DNA of 64,000 bases from the NCBI RefSeq assembly GCF_002937115.1, contig NZ_NHRY01000239.1, positions 1 to 64,000 on the forward strand, in the 5' to 3' direction. The stretch comes from Rhodopila globiformis (GTDB lineage Bacteria; Pseudomonadota; Alphaproteobacteria; Acetobacterales; Acetobacteraceae). The translations under genes were made by a program, and so were the position numbers. Under the pieces are notes generated by a model. That model was not told the origin of the DNA and did not search any database. It was given only the letters and a program-made list of their open reading frames with translations. This document shows positions 8,196 through 17,859 of this stretch, piece after piece. Within the stretch, counting starts at the first letter, position 1. Every line of letters starts with the position of its first letter.

Positions 8196-9632
8196 ATGGC
8201 GAAGAAGCCAATTGAAGGCGGAAGCGGCGACGTGAGCAAAGTGCTCAAGATGCTCAGCGACAATTCCGTGGAATACGTGGACCTGCGGTTCACCGACCCC
8301 CGCGGCAAGTGGCAGCACACCGCGCAGCACGTCTCGACCATGACCGAGGAAGCCTTTCGCGAAGGCATCATGTTCGACGGCTCGTCGATCGCCGGCTGGA
8401 AGGCGATCAACGAAAGCGACATGATCCTGATGCCGGACCCGGACACCGCGGTGATGGACCCATTCGCGGCCAAGCCGAGCCTGATCGTGTTCTGCGACAT
8501 CGTCGAGCCGTCCACCGGCCAGTACTACACGCGCGACCCGCGGGCCACCGCCAAGCTGTGCGCCGAGTATGTCAAGTCGAGCGGCATCGGCGACACCGTG
8601 TACGTCGGCCCGGAAGCTGAGTTCTTCATCTTCGACAGCGTCAAGTTCGGCACTGGCGGCAACTACGCCACCCACCAGGTTGACAGCGTCGAAGGTCCCG
8701 GTTCCTCGATGAAGGACTATCCGGAAGGCAACATGGGCCACCGTCCGGCGGTGAAGGGCGGCTACTTCCCGGTCCCGCCGGTCGACGGCGACAGCGACCT
8801 GCGCGCCGAGATGCTGTCCACCATGGGCGAGATGGGCCTGGTCATTGAGAAGCACCACCACGAAGTGGCGCAGTCGCAGCACGAGCTTGGCAACAAGTTC
8901 GGCCCGCTGGTGACGATGGCCGACCAGATGCAGATCTACAAGTATGTGGTGCATAACGTCGCGCACAGCTACGGCAAGACGGCAACGTTCATGCCGAAGC
9001 CGATCTATGGCGACAACGGCTCGGGCATGCACACCCACCTGTCGATCTGGAAGGACGGCAAGCCGCTGTTCGCCGGCAATGGCTACGCCGACCTGTCGGA
9101 CACCTGCCTGTATGCCATCGGCGGCATCATCAAGCATGCCAAGGCGTGCAATGCGTTCACCAACCCCGCGACCAACAGCTACAAGCGGCTGATCCCGGGG
9201 TTCGAGGCGCCGGTGCTGCTGGCCTACTCCGCCCGCAACCGTTCGGCTTCCTGCCGTATCCCCTACACCACCAACCCGAAGGCCAAGCGCGTCGAAGTGC
9301 GCTTCCCCGATCCGGCCGCGAACCCGTACCTGGCGTTCTCGGCGCTGACCATGGCGGCGCTGGACGGGATCAAGAACAAGATCCATCCGGGCGACCCGAT
9401 GGACAAGGACCTGTACGACCTGCCGCCGGAAGAGCTGAAGGGCATCCCGACGGTGTGCGGCAGCCTGCGCGAGGCGCTGGGCGCGCTGGCCGCAGACTAC
9501 GAGTTCCTGCTGGAAGGCGGCGTGTTCAGCAAGGACCAGATCGAGAGCTACATCGAGCTGAAGTGGAATGAGGTGTATCGTTTCGAGCATACCCCGCACC
9601 CGGTTGAGTTCGAGATGTACTACTCGGTCTGA
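8196..9632 (+). CDS. glnA: Glutamine synthetase, type I (GlnA)
   Basis: A 478-residue subunit of the dodecameric enzyme that makes glutamine from glutamate, ammonia and ATP. The start is placed at ATG 8196, behind a GGGGA. Active-site stretches include [19 protein letters not shown], the [10 protein letters not shown] loop, and [11 protein letters not shown]. The adenylylation Tyr lies in [11 protein letters not shown], so activity should be controlled by GlnE and GlnB. It is cotranscribed with glnB from the sigma-54 promoter and ends in a strong intrinsic terminator. Nothing unusual is seen. Confidence 0.97.
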   Translation: MAKKPIEGGSGDVSKVLKMLSDNSVEYVDLRFTDPRGKWQHTAQHVSTMTEEAFREGIMFDGSSIAGWKAINESDMILMPDPDTAVMDPFAAKPSLIVFCDIVEPSTGQYYTRDPRATAKLCAEYVKSSGIGDTVYVGPEAEFFIFDSVKFGTGGNYATHQVDSVEGPGSSMKDYPEGNMGHRPAVKGGYFPVPPVDGDSDLRAEMLSTMGEMGLVIEKHHHEVAQSQHELGNKFGPLVTMADQMQIYKYVVHNVAHSYGKTATFMPKPIYGDNGSGMHTHLSIWKDGKPLFAGNGYADLSDTCLYAIGGIIKHAKACNAFTNPATNSYKRLIPGFEAPVLLAYSARNRSASCRIPYTTNPKAKRVEVRFPDPAANPYLAFSALTMAALDGIKNKIHPGDPMDKDLYDLPPEELKGIPTVCGSLREALGALAADYEFLLEGGVFSKDQIESYIELKWNEVYRFEHTPHPVEFEMYYSV

Positions 9633-9653
9633 TCTGCGGACCGTCAAGTAACG

Positions 9654-9683
9654 AACCCCGCCGTGATGAACGGCGGGGTTTTT
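9654..9683 (+). terminator. Rho-independent terminator of glnBA
   Basis: The stem 9654-9664 (aaccccgccgt) pairs perfectly with 9670-9680 around the loop gatga and runs into a run of T. Confidence 0.93.
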
Positions 9684-10700
9684 ATTGCGACGGAAGGGAA
9701 GCGGCGGGCACAGGCTGCGTTGGCGTTGAAATAGCGGGGCAGCGGCACGGTTTTTGCTATTCCGTCATTGTCCGGCGTGTCCGGGTCACCTATTCCGGTA
9801 CGTGTGCCGCGACAGGTGACCCGGACACGCCGGGCCATAGCGATGGAGGGCGCCGTCGCCCTGTCTCAACCGGTCTGCTGTGGCGCCATTGAGGAGCAGG
9901 CCGCCCGAATCCCTGCTCTGCGGACTCTGCGCTCCGCTCGGCGAACTCTGCGTTTCAACGCGGTGGCCGGGGCGCCACCGGCGTTTCGGGTTGGGCGACT
10001 CACCGGCAGCGCCGCTCTTTGCTGCGTCACCGCATTTTTACAACGCAGAGATCGCCGAGCGGAGCGCAGAGCTCGCAGAGAAGTCTTTGGTGCGACCTGC
10101 GGTCGCGGTGGGTTGGGGCGATGACCGTGCCAAGTCGCCGCTTCCGGCCAGCATGACGCAATTCCAGCCGACAGGGGCCGCATCGATGTGGTCCGGCGCC
10201 GGTTGCTGTATCCTCATGGCCCGGATACGCCCGTCCATAATGACGTAGCAACGATTGTATTGCCAGGACGCGATTCCAACGCCAGACGGGGACACGCTCT
10301 TCCATGACGGGATGACAACAGGCCCGTCGTCCTATCCCCTGCAACCCGGCCCGCCACGGTCCACGCTTTCACCTTGGCTTCGTCAGAAAGACGCCGATGT
10401 CGCGCAGGCCCCCGGCCATCCGTCACCGGCGGCGCAAAGCCGATTCGGCGGTCAGGACATGCGTGGAGGACAGGGGTCCCAGCGGATCCGTGAGGAACAC
10501 TGCCATTCTGCCCGTACCTGCCTGCGGTCTGCTGTAACGGCCATCGCCCAAGACCGCCGGACCTACGACGATCGGGCAAAATTTGTTTCTGGTGCGCGGT
10601 GACTGGGGCAGGACAAGGCAAATGCCGCTAAATTGTGCAAAGTTTCCAGACACAACGGCCCGCGCGGCCTGAATCCGGCGCTTTGATTGCGCCCGGGCAC
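9684..10700. other. About 1 kb non-coding stretch built from repeats
   Basis: No gene-like frame is seen. It holds an R1 stem-loop (arms 9768-9791 and 9814-9837 with the conserved 22-base loop), R1 outer-arm fragments near 9861-9884 and 10519-10537, and an inverted pair of ctctgcg/cgcagag-rich segments (about 9907-9957 and 10037-10083) recognisable as a third repeat type. The rest shows no structure I can name. Confidence 0.6.
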
Positions 10701-10717
10701 TTGGCACGATTGTTGAT
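10701..10717 (+). promoter_or_regulatory. Sigma-54-like promoter upstream of glnK-amtB
   Basis: TTGGCACGATTGTTGAT has a perfect -24 box and correct 10-base spacing, but the invariant -12 GC is GA. It lies about 120 bases ahead of glnK. Position and -24 match support NtrC/RpoN control; the -12 deviation may weaken it. Confidence 0.65.
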
Positions 10718-10836
10718 TCTCCCTGCGTCACGTCTGTGACCGTTGCTCATCGTAGCGGCGCGGCGCAACGGCGAGACAGGATTGCAAGAATGCATGCCTA
10801 CCCCAGCAACACCATGAGACCGAAGGACCGGGCGCG

Positions 10837-11175
10837 ATGAAACTCATCATGGCCATTATCAAGCCCTTCAAGCTTGACGACGTCCGGGAGGCCTTGACGC
10901 CGCTCGGCGTGCAGGGCCTGACCGTGTCGGAAGTAAAAGGCTTTGGCCGCCAGAAAGGCCAGACGGAAATCTATCGTGGCGCCGAGTACCACGTCAGCTT
11001 CCTGCCCAAGATCAAGATCGAGGTCGTCGTGCCATCCGATCTGGCTGATCAGGTCATCGAAGCAATCACCAAGGCCGCGCATACCGGCAAAATCGGCGAC
11101 GGCAAGATCTTTGTTCTCGATATCGAACGAGCCATGCGCATCCGCACCGGTGAAGTCGATGGCGAAGCACTCTGA
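10837..11175 (+). CDS. glnK: Nitrogen regulatory protein P-II (GlnK)
   Basis: A second 112-residue P-II protein, clearly diverged from the glnB product (MKLIMAIIKPFKLDDVREAL). The T-loop EIYRGAEYHVSF keeps the uridylylatable Tyr51 and the signature TGKIGDGKIF is present. It is 26 bases upstream of amtB, the near-universal glnK-amtB pairing in which deuridylylated GlnK plugs the ammonium channel when nitrogen is plentiful. The name glnK rather than glnB rests on this linkage. Confidence 0.94.
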   Translation: MKLIMAIIKPFKLDDVREALTPLGVQGLTVSEVKGFGRQKGQTEIYRGAEYHVSFLPKIKIEVVVPSDLADQVIEAITKAAHTGKIGDGKIFVLDIERAMRIRTGEVDGEAL

Positions 11176-11201
11176 CCAGGAAGCATAGGGAACACAGGAC
11201 T

Positions 11202-12608
11202 ATGAAGAAGCCCCTCAATCTGTGGGGACTGAGCGTGCTGCTGCCCGCTCTGTTGCTCGCGCTACCGGCTTTCGCCGACAATGCCGCCGCGCCAGCCGCC
11301 GCCGCGGCCGCAGCGGCGGTTGCCGCCCCGCCCAAGCTCGACTCCGGCGACACCGCGTGGATGCTGGCCAGCACGGCGCTGGTGCTGATGATGACCGTCC
11401 CGGGACTGGCTCTTTTCTACGCCGGCATGGTGCGGAAAAAGAACGTCCTCGCGACCATGATGCAGTCGTTCGTGATCTGCTGCATCGTTACGCTGGCCTG
11501 GACCGTTGTCGGCTACAGCATCGCGTTCACCACCGGCAACGAATACATGGGTGACTTCTCGCGCGTGCTGCTGAACGGCATCGCCGGTCACATCGTCAAG
11601 GGCAACGACACCCAGGCGTTCGTGCTGGCCTCGGGCATCCCGGGCGTCTCGGACATGGCGACGACGATCCCCGAGACCGTCTACATGATGTTCCAGATGA
11701 CCTTCGCGATCATCACCCCGGCGCTGATCGCCGGCGCGTTCGCTGATCGCATGAAGTTCTCCGCCCTGTGCATCTTCATGACGCTGTGGACGATCCTGGT
11801 GTACTCGCCGATTGCGCACTGGGTGTGGGCGCCGTCCGGCTGGGCCAACCAGATGGGCGTGCTCGACTTCGCCGGCGGCACGGTCGTGCACATCAACGCC
11901 GGTATCGCCGGCCTGATGTGCGCCCTGGTGCTGGGCAAGCGCGTCGGCTACGGCAGCGACAACATGGCGCCGTACAACCTGTCGCTCGCGGTCATCGGCG
12001 CCTCCCTGCTGTGGGTGGGCTGGTTCGGCTTCAACGCCGGCTCCGCGGTGGCCGCCAACGGCCGTGCGGGCATGGCGATGGCGGTGACGCAGATCGCCAC
12101 GGCGGCGGCGGCGCTGGGCTGGATGTTCGCCGAGTGGATCACCAAGGGCAAGCCGTCCGTCCTGGGCGCGATCTCGGGCGCGGTGGCCGGCCTGGTCGCC
12201 ATCACCCCGGCCTCGGGCTTCGTGCTGCCGGGCGGGGCGATCGTCATCGGCGTCGCGGCGGGCGTGGTATGCTTCTGGGCGGCGACCTGGCTCAAGCACC
12301 TGCTGGGCTACGACGACAGCCTGGATGCCTTCGGCGTGCACGGCGTGGGCGGCATCGTCGGCGCGCTGCTGACCGGCGTGTTCTCCTACGGCCCGCTGTC
12401 GGCCACCGACGCGAGCCCGGACGGCAGCCCCGGTAGCCTGGCGCAGCTGAAGATCCAGGCCATCGGCGTCGTCTCGACACTAGTCTATAGCGGCGTGGTG
12501 ACGCTGATCATCCTGATGATAACGAAAGCGTTGGTCGGCCTGCGTGTGACCAGCGAGGAAGAGCGCGAAGGCCTGGATATCGTTCTCCACGGCGAGCAGA
12601 TCTTCTAA
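11202..12608 (+). CDS. amtB: Ammonium transporter (AmtB)
   Basis: A 468-residue inner-membrane ammonium channel. An N-terminal signal peptide (LLPALLLALPAFA) and a short Ala-rich spacer precede eleven membrane helices. Key sites visible are ALFYAGMVRKKN in helix 1, the gate region, and the two pore histidines in SPIAHWVWAPSGW and AFGVHGVGGIVGAL. The cytosolic tail VTSEEEREGLDIVLHGEQIF is the usual GlnK-binding C-terminus. It forms an operon with glnK and is followed by a hairpin and T-run. Confidence 0.96.
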   Translation: MKKPLNLWGLSVLLPALLLALPAFADNAAAPAAAAAAAAVAAPPKLDSGDTAWMLASTALVLMMTVPGLALFYAGMVRKKNVLATMMQSFVICCIVTLAWTVVGYSIAFTTGNEYMGDFSRVLLNGIAGHIVKGNDTQAFVLASGIPGVSDMATTIPETVYMMFQMTFAIITPALIAGAFADRMKFSALCIFMTLWTILVYSPIAHWVWAPSGWANQMGVLDFAGGTVVHINAGIAGLMCALVLGKRVGYGSDNMAPYNLSLAVIGASLLWVGWFGFNAGSAVAANGRAGMAMAVTQIATAAAALGWMFAEWITKGKPSVLGAISGAVAGLVAITPASGFVLPGGAIVIGVAAGVVCFWAATWLKHLLGYDDSLDAFGVHGVGGIVGALLTGVFSYGPLSATDASPDGSPGSLAQLKIQAIGVVSTLVYSGVVTLIILMITKALVGLRVTSEEEREGLDIVLHGEQIF

Positions 12609-12623
12609 GCTACTGTATAGTAC

Positions 12624-12654
12624 AGGCGTCCCACCCCAGTGGGGCGCCTTTTTT
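12624..12654 (+). terminator. Likely intrinsic terminator of glnK-amtB
   Basis: aggcg and cccc pair with gggg and cgcct across a five-base bulge, followed by six T. The stem is imperfect but position and T-run are convincing. Confidence 0.75.
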
Positions 12655-12754
12655 ACAATAGTGTTGCAGGATAGACACCTTTTTTGCAACGGAATGTCCT
12701 TAAGAGACAGCAGGACATAGCGGGACCGCCCGCCCAGAGGATGGAAAGCAACAG

Positions 12755-14152
12755 ATGATACGCATGAGACTGTGGCAGAGCACATGCCTCGCCGCGACCG
12801 CAACGATATTGGCTGCCGCGACGGCGTCCGCGCAGACCACGACAACGCCGACCACGACAACGCCGACCACGACCGCCCCGTCCGCAACGACGCAGGCCGA
12901 AACGACGCCGGCCGCAGCGGCGCCTGAGGCCGTACCGCCCGGATACTGGATCGACGGGATCCATCTGTCGGCGCAGTTGGACGCGGGCGTGATCTTCAAT
13001 CCGTTCCGGCCAAGCACCGGGCTGAACTGGGGGCAGCTGTTCACCGACCATGCCAACCAGGTGCAGATGAACCAGTTGCTGCTGACCGCGAACAAGCCGC
13101 TGGACCCGAAGAACCCGGACATCCAGTGGGGCTTCAAGCTGCAGTTCATGTACGGCTCGGACGCACGCTATACGCAGTTCCTGGGCGAGCTGAACCGGGT
13201 CGATCCGAACGCGCGCTACCAGCTTGACGTCGTCGAGGCGAATGTCCTGGCGCACCTGCCGTTCGTGACCGCAGGCGGCATCGACATCAAGGCCGGCCAG
13301 TATCCGACGCCGATTGGCTATGAGGTGATCGATCCGTCGCTCAACCCGTTCTATTCGCACTCCTACATCTTCCAGTTCGGCCTGCCGTTCAAGCACACCG
13401 GCGTGCTGACGACGGCGCACCTGACGCCGATGGTGGATTTCTACGCGGGCCTTGACACCGGCACCAACACGACGTTCGGCCCGCTGGGCGAGAACAACAG
13501 CGCCATTGGCGGCATTTTCGGCTTCGGGCTGAACAACCTGATGGGTGGCAACCTGACGATCCTGGGGCTGACCCACCTGGGTCCGGAGCAGGCGACCCGG
13601 GTGCTGTCGCCACTAGGCTTCAACGCCGACGGACAGTATCGCGCGTATAACGACATCGTCGTTACCTATAAGGCCAGTGACGCCCTGACGCTGACGACCG
13701 AATTGGACTGGGTCCGTGACGCTTACGGCTTCGATAATAAGCCGGTGAACGCGTTTGGCGTAGCGCAGTACGGTTCTTACACGTTAAGCGACACGGTAAC
13801 CCTGAATGCCAGAGCCGAAGTCTTCCGGGACGACAACAACTTCTTCGTTGCCTCGTTCCCCGGCAACAGCAATTACATCATGGCCCAGCAAGGGCTGCCG
13901 ACCACCGTGTATTACGCGCCGCCGGCTGGCACCGCGCCGCCGGGTGGCAGTTCGACCTATGGTGCCCTGACCCTTGGCGTGACCTACAAGCCTGCGGTCC
14001 CGGCGCCGGTCACTGGCCTGTTGCTGCGGCCGGAAGTGCGGTGGGATCACGCCTTCACCTCGAACAACCCGTACAACCAGAACCCACCGGCCTACACCAA
14101 GGGCACTGCCAATAACTTCACCTTTGGCGGCGACGTCGTGCTGACGTTCTGA
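12755..14152 (+). CDS. Outer-membrane beta-barrel porin (OmpL-like, bbp2 type)
   Basis: A 465-residue secreted protein. A signal peptide ends near ATASAQ, followed by a Thr/Pro low-complexity linker (TTTTPTTTTPTTTAPSATTQ) and then a long barrel of alternating strands that ends in the outer-membrane signature Phe (DVVLTF). The region QLLLTANKPLDPKNPDIQWG and the YPTPIGYEVIDPSLNPFYSHSY segment are typical of the putative porin family PF07642. It is transcribed downstream of glnK-amtB but behind its terminator, so a link to nitrogen uptake is suggestive only. AGGATGG upstream supports the start; ATG 12764 is an alternative. Confidence 0.82.
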   Translation: MIRMRLWQSTCLAATATILAAATASAQTTTTPTTTTPTTTAPSATTQAETTPAAAAPEAVPPGYWIDGIHLSAQLDAGVIFNPFRPSTGLNWGQLFTDHANQVQMNQLLLTANKPLDPKNPDIQWGFKLQFMYGSDARYTQFLGELNRVDPNARYQLDVVEANVLAHLPFVTAGGIDIKAGQYPTPIGYEVIDPSLNPFYSHSYIFQFGLPFKHTGVLTTAHLTPMVDFYAGLDTGTNTTFGPLGENNSAIGGIFGFGLNNLMGGNLTILGLTHLGPEQATRVLSPLGFNADGQYRAYNDIVVTYKASDALTLTTELDWVRDAYGFDNKPVNAFGVAQYGSYTLSDTVTLNARAEVFRDDNNFFVASFPGNSNYIMAQQGLPTTVYYAPPAGTAPPGGSSTYGALTLGVTYKPAVPAPVTGLLLRPEVRWDHAFTSNNPYNQNPPAYTKGTANNFTFGGDVVLTF

Positions 14153-14203
14153 AAACACTGCGGACCAGGGATATCGCTCCCAGGTCCGTTACTCGACCGT
14201 CCT

Positions 14204-14246
14204 GGGCATTGTCCACGCGCCCGCCGCCTGGACAATGCCCTTTTGT
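14204..14246. terminator. Strong terminator between convergent genes
   Basis: Arms 14204-14215 and 14229-14240 (gggcattgtcca and complement) are perfect, followed by ttttgttt. It lies between the porin and the opposing SDR gene and may work in both directions. Confidence 0.85.
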
Positions 14247-14304
14247 TTCTCAACCCATGCGTATCGCTCGCCGGCAATCCTGCGCCGAAGCAGCGAACGC
14301 CGCC

Positions 14305-15066
14305 CTACAGCGTCAGCCCACCGTCGACCGTCACCGTCTGGCCCGTCACCATTGCCGCACCGAAGCCCAGAAACAGGATCACCTCGGCCAGGTCCTCCGG
14401 CTGGCAGCGGCGCTTCAGCAGTGCGCGGTCGATCGACTGCTGGCGTTCCTCGTCGGTCCATTCCACCATCCACGAACTGTCCACCGCACCCGGGGCGATC
14501 GCGTTCACCCGCACCTCGGGCGCCAGCGCCCGCGCCAGGTTCTGCGTCAGGCTGACCACGCCCGCCTTGGTCGCGCTGTAGGCCAGGCTGCTGCCGGCCC
14601 GCCCCAGCCCGGCGATCGAGGCGGTGTTGACGATCGCGCCCCCCGCCGCCTTCAAAGCCGGCGCCGCGGCCTTGGCGCAGCGGAACACGCCCAGAAGGTT
14701 CACTTCCAGCAGCAGCGACCACAGGTCCTCGGTGATCAGGTCGAGCTGTGGCGGCGCGATCCGGTGCCGCGTGCCCGGCGTGCCGGCGTTGTTGACCAGC
14801 AGATCCAGCCGTCCCAGATCAGCCACCGCCTTTTGCACCATCGCTTCGGCGGCGCCGGCCTCGCCGACACTGCCGGGGGCCGCGATCGCCCTGGCCCCCG
14901 TAGCGGCCAGCGTCTCCACCGCCTCCGGCCCGCGCGGATCGTCCGCCAGGAAATTCACCGCCACCGTGGCCCCGAAGCCCGCCAGCATCTTCGCGGTGGC
15001 GAAGCCGATGCCGGAGGCGCCGCCGGTCACCAGGGCGGTCTTGCCGGTCAAATCGTAGCGGATCAT
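14305..15066 (-). CDS. Short-chain dehydrogenase/reductase (FabG-like)
   Basis: A 253-residue NAD(P)-binding classical SDR. It shows TGGASGIG (residues 14-21), NNAG (92-95), Ser150 in NTASIAG and the catalytic YSATK (Tyr163, Lys167), plus the C-terminal VTGQTVTVDGG. Its ATG overlaps the TGA of the upstream 3-hydroxyacyl-CoA dehydrogenase (ATGA), so the two are translationally coupled. It is the last gene of a three-gene operon. The substrate is not predictable; oxidation of a hydroxy compound produced by the TPP enzyme is one idea. Confidence 0.9.
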   Translation of the reverse strand: MIRYDLTGKTALVTGGASGIGFATAKMLAGFGATVAVNFLADDPRGPEAVETLAATGARAIAAPGSVGEAGAAEAMVQKAVADLGRLDLLVNNAGTPGTRHRIAPPQLDLITEDLWSLLLEVNLLGVFRCAKAAAPALKAAGGAIVNTASIAGLGRAGSSLAYSATKAGVVSLTQNLARALAPEVRVNAIAPGAVDSSWMVEWTDEERQQSIDRALLKRRCQPEDLAEVILFLGFGAAMVTGQTVTVDGGLTL

Positions 15067-16013
15067 GTCCCCTCCATCGGGCCGATGGCCCGCAATGCCT
15101 GTTTCAGCGCCAGCAGCTTGCGGTCGCGCTCGCGGAACAGGTCCTCCGGCGAGCGGTCGCCCCAGTCGAAGTAGCCCTTCCCGGCCATCACGCCGGTGCG
15201 GCCCTCGGCGATCAGCTTGTCCAGCGTCTCGCTCTCGCCGCGCGGCTCGGGCGGGGTGTAGCTGCGGTTCTTCAATCCCTGCTGCATCAGCAGCAGCCCG
15301 GTGAAGTCGGCCTTGGCCATGATCCCCAGGATCGGGATGCGCAGCGCCAGGCCGTGCAGCACCGAGTCGTCGATGTCCTTCGCCGTCACCAGCCCTTCGT
15401 CCAGCAGCCGGTACACCTCCAGCTGCATTGCCGCCTGCAGCCGGTTGGCGACGTAGCCCTGCACCATCTGCCGGAACACCACCGGCGCCTTGCCCATCGC
15501 CTTCACCATGTCGCGCACGGTCTCGAGCATGCCCGGCTTGGTGCGCGGGCCGGGACAGAGGTCCACCAGGTCGCACAGGTAGGGCGGCGTGTACCAGTGG
15601 GCGATGATGGTGCGCTCCTGCAGCGCCTCCGGCACCAGCGGGAAGATGTCCAGGTTCGAGGTGTTGCTGGCCAGGATGGCATCCGGCGCCATCAGCGGCT
15701 GAAGCTGCTCGTACACCGAGCGCTTCACATCCGGCCGCTCCACCACCGCCTCGATCACCAGCGCGGCGTCCTTCACCGTCTCTTCCAGCGACGGCAGGCA
15801 GCGCACCGCGGCGGACAGTTTCTGGCGGTTCCAGCTGGCGTCCACTTCCCCGGCCTCGGCCAGGGTGGCGAGCGCGGTGGCCATCAGGTCCGGCGCCCGC
15901 GCCAGGGTCTCCGGATTGTTGTCGGTCAGGCGGACCTGGTGCCCGCCCAGCGCGAAGACCAAAGCCAGCGCGTGGCCCATCAGGCCCGCGCCGACAACCG
16001 CGACCTCCGTCAT
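15063..16013 (-). CDS. 3-hydroxyacyl-CoA dehydrogenase family protein
   Basis: A 316-residue protein with an N-terminal Rossmann domain (VAVVGAGLMGHALALVF, GxGxxG at residues 8-13), the catalytic-domain signature ASNTSNLDI, and the H-containing segment IIAHWYTPPYLCDLV, then the C-terminal helical dimerisation domain. In beta-oxidation enzymes the motif is GxHFFNP; here HWYTPP departs from it, so the substrate may not be a fatty acyl-CoA and a beta-hydroxyacid is possible. The gene starts one base inside the stop of the TPP gene (TAATG) and overlaps the SDR by four bases. Confidence 0.85.
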   Translation of the reverse strand: MTEVAVVGAGLMGHALALVFALGGHQVRLTDNNPETLARAPDLMATALATLAEAGEVDASWNRQKLSAAVRCLPSLEETVKDAALVIEAVVERPDVKRSVYEQLQPLMAPDAILASNTSNLDIFPLVPEALQERTIIAHWYTPPYLCDLVDLCPGPRTKPGMLETVRDMVKAMGKAPVVFRQMVQGYVANRLQAAMQLEVYRLLDEGLVTAKDIDDSVLHGLALRIPILGIMAKADFTGLLLMQQGLKNRSYTPPEPRGESETLDKLIAEGRTGVMAGKGYFDWGDRSPEDLFRERDRKLLALKQALRAIGPMEGT

Positions 16014-17704
16014 TATGCGCCCTCCGGCAGCCAGGGAACTGGAGCCAGGCGGTCGATGTCGGTCGCGACATCCACCACCACGGTTTCATCCGACGCCAGC
16101 GCATCGCGCAGCGCCGCGCCAAGCTGCGACGGGTCCTCCACCCGGATGCCGCGCAGCCCGAACACCTTCGCCACATCAGCAAAGTTGGTCGGTCCGAAAC
16201 GCACCAGTTCGGCCGCATCGCCCGGCCGGTTGCCCTGCTGCCGCTTCAGGCTCGGCCAGCTCTGCCCGAAGCCGGAGTTGTTGTTGACCACCAGCACGGC
16301 GGCGATGCCGCGGCGGCGGGCGGTCTCCAGCTCCGTCAGGTGGTAGTACAGCGCGCCGTCGCCGGACCAGCAGATCACCTTCCGCCGCGGCGCCGCGCAT
16401 TTCGCCCCCAGCGCCGCGGGAAACGCCCAGCCCAGCGAGCCGGCGGCGCGCAGATAGGTCTGTCCCTCGCCGTTCAGCTCCACCAGCGTGCTGCTCCAGA
16501 TGCCGGAGTAGCCAGTGTCGGCGACCAGGATGCCGTCGCGCGGCAGCGCCCGGGTGATCTCGTCGCACAGCCGATCGGGCCAGATGGGCGTGGCATTGCT
16601 GGCCAGGGCCGAGGCCATGCCCTCCCGCCATGCCGCCACGATCCCCGCCGCCCGGTCGGCATAGGCGGTGTCGCGCACCGGGCGGCCCAGCGCCGTGATC
16701 AGCGCCGCCAGCGTCGCCTTCGGATCGCCCACCACGCCCAGCGTGTCCGGGTAGGACCGGCCGATTTCCGCCGGGTCCAGCTCGATCTGCACGCAGGGCG
16801 TAGGCAGCGCCGGGATGCGCCAAGTGTGGGTGACCTGGTCCCCGGTGTCGCAGCCGACGAACACCACCAGCTCCGCCTCGTGCACGATCTGGTTCGCCGG
16901 CGGCGCCGCATAGCTGCCGGCGCAGCCGATGGACAGGCGATGCCGCGTCGGCACCAGCCCGCGCCCGCCCAGCGACGTGGCAATCGGCGCCGCCAGCAGT
17001 TCCGCCAGCGCCAGCAGCATGGGATCGGCGCCCGAGGCCGTCGCGCCCTCGCCGGCGACGATCACTACCCGGCGCGCCGCCAGGATGCGCCGGGCCGCGC
17101 GCTCGATCTCGCCGGAGGCGGCCACCGGCCGGTGCGGCGGCAGGGTCAGCTGGAACGCCGGGTCGACGCCCGGCGCCTCGTTCACCAGGCCGGTGTCGAT
17201 GACCTCGGCCTGCAATCCGTTCAGGTCCAGGTGCGCCGGGCGCGGCGTGCCGGTCATCGCCTCCCGCCAGGCCAGGCGCATCAGCCGCGGCAGGTCCGCC
17301 GCCTGGTCCACCCGGGTAGAGAGCTTCGTCACCGGCGCGAACAGCGGCGCGTGCGCGATCTCCTGATAGGCATTGCGGTGCTGCATCGACGGCGGCTTGT
17401 GCCCGGTCATCGCGATCACCGGCGAGCGGGCCAGGTAGGCATCCTGCAATCCGGACGCCAGGTTCGCCGCGCCGACGGACTGGGCGAAGCAGATGCCCGG
17501 CCGTCCGGCGATCCGGGCATAGCCGTCGGCCATGTAGGCAGCGGCCTTCTCGCTGTGCGCCAGGATGCGCTGGACGCCGAGCGTGCCCAGCTCGATCAGG
17601 GTGCGGCGCAGGATCGCGTCGATGAAGAAGACATGGGTCGTGCCGTTCGCGGCCAGGCTGCGCGCCAGGAACTCCGGGCCGGTGACCGGCTCGGTCTGTG
17701 TCAT
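16013..17704 (-). CDS. Thiamine-diphosphate-dependent enzyme of the acetolactate synthase type
   Basis: A 563-residue three-domain TPP enzyme. The N-terminal PYR domain has the cofactor-activating Glu52 in AHSEKAAAYMADGYARI; the central domain is about 195-345; the C-terminal PP domain has the Mg-TPP motif SGDGALYY through NNNSGFG (GDG 448-450). It belongs with acetolactate synthase, benzoylformate decarboxylase and oxalyl-CoA/2-hydroxyacyl-CoA lyase, but I cannot place it in one. It heads an operon with a hydroxyacyl-CoA dehydrogenase-like protein and an SDR, which suggests a carboligation or decarboxylation step in a catabolic route. AAAGGA precedes the ATG. Confidence 0.87.
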   Translation of the reverse strand: MTQTEPVTGPEFLARSLAANGTTHVFFIDAILRRTLIELGTLGVQRILAHSEKAAAYMADGYARIAGRPGICFAQSVGAANLASGLQDAYLARSPVIAMTGHKPPSMQHRNAYQEIAHAPLFAPVTKLSTRVDQAADLPRLMRLAWREAMTGTPRPAHLDLNGLQAEVIDTGLVNEAPGVDPAFQLTLPPHRPVAASGEIERAARRILAARRVVIVAGEGATASGADPMLLALAELLAAPIATSLGGRGLVPTRHRLSIGCAGSYAAPPANQIVHEAELVVFVGCDTGDQVTHTWRIPALPTPCVQIELDPAEIGRSYPDTLGVVGDPKATLAALITALGRPVRDTAYADRAAGIVAAWREGMASALASNATPIWPDRLCDEITRALPRDGILVADTGYSGIWSSTLVELNGEGQTYLRAAGSLGWAFPAALGAKCAAPRRKVICWSGDGALYYHLTELETARRRGIAAVLVVNNNSGFGQSWPSLKRQQGNRPGDAAELVRFGPTNFADVAKVFGLRGIRVEDPSQLGAALRDALASDETVVVDVATDIDRLAPVPWLPEGA

Positions 17705-17843
17705 GGACGGTTTCCTTTCTTGGACACCGGGAGCTTAGAGCAACGCCGTACGGTGTAAAATCCGCGGCGGGTCCCAAGGTTGCCGGTTTGACGGCCCGGC
17801 AACGACTCTGGAGGCTACACAGGGATTGAATGGTTTCACTCAA

Positions 17844-17859
17844 CGTGATATATGTCACG
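17844..17859. promoter_or_regulatory. Palindrome overlapping the HTH antitoxin start; candidate operator
   Basis: cgtga-tatatg-tcacg has 5-bp perfect arms around the first possible ATG of the HTH gene. A symmetric site at the start of an autoregulated HTH-toxin operon is what one expects of its operator. It also favours the second ATG (17864) as the real start. Confidence 0.5.

Noticed and set aside
9880-10248. Frames of 105-122 codons on both strands in the repeat-rich gap
   Set aside because: They read through palindromic repeats on both strands and show no coding character.
14305-16218. 637-codon frame extending the SDR upstream
   Set aside because: The upstream part is out-of-frame reading of the dehydrogenase gene; the true SDR begins at 15066 with an ATGA overlap.
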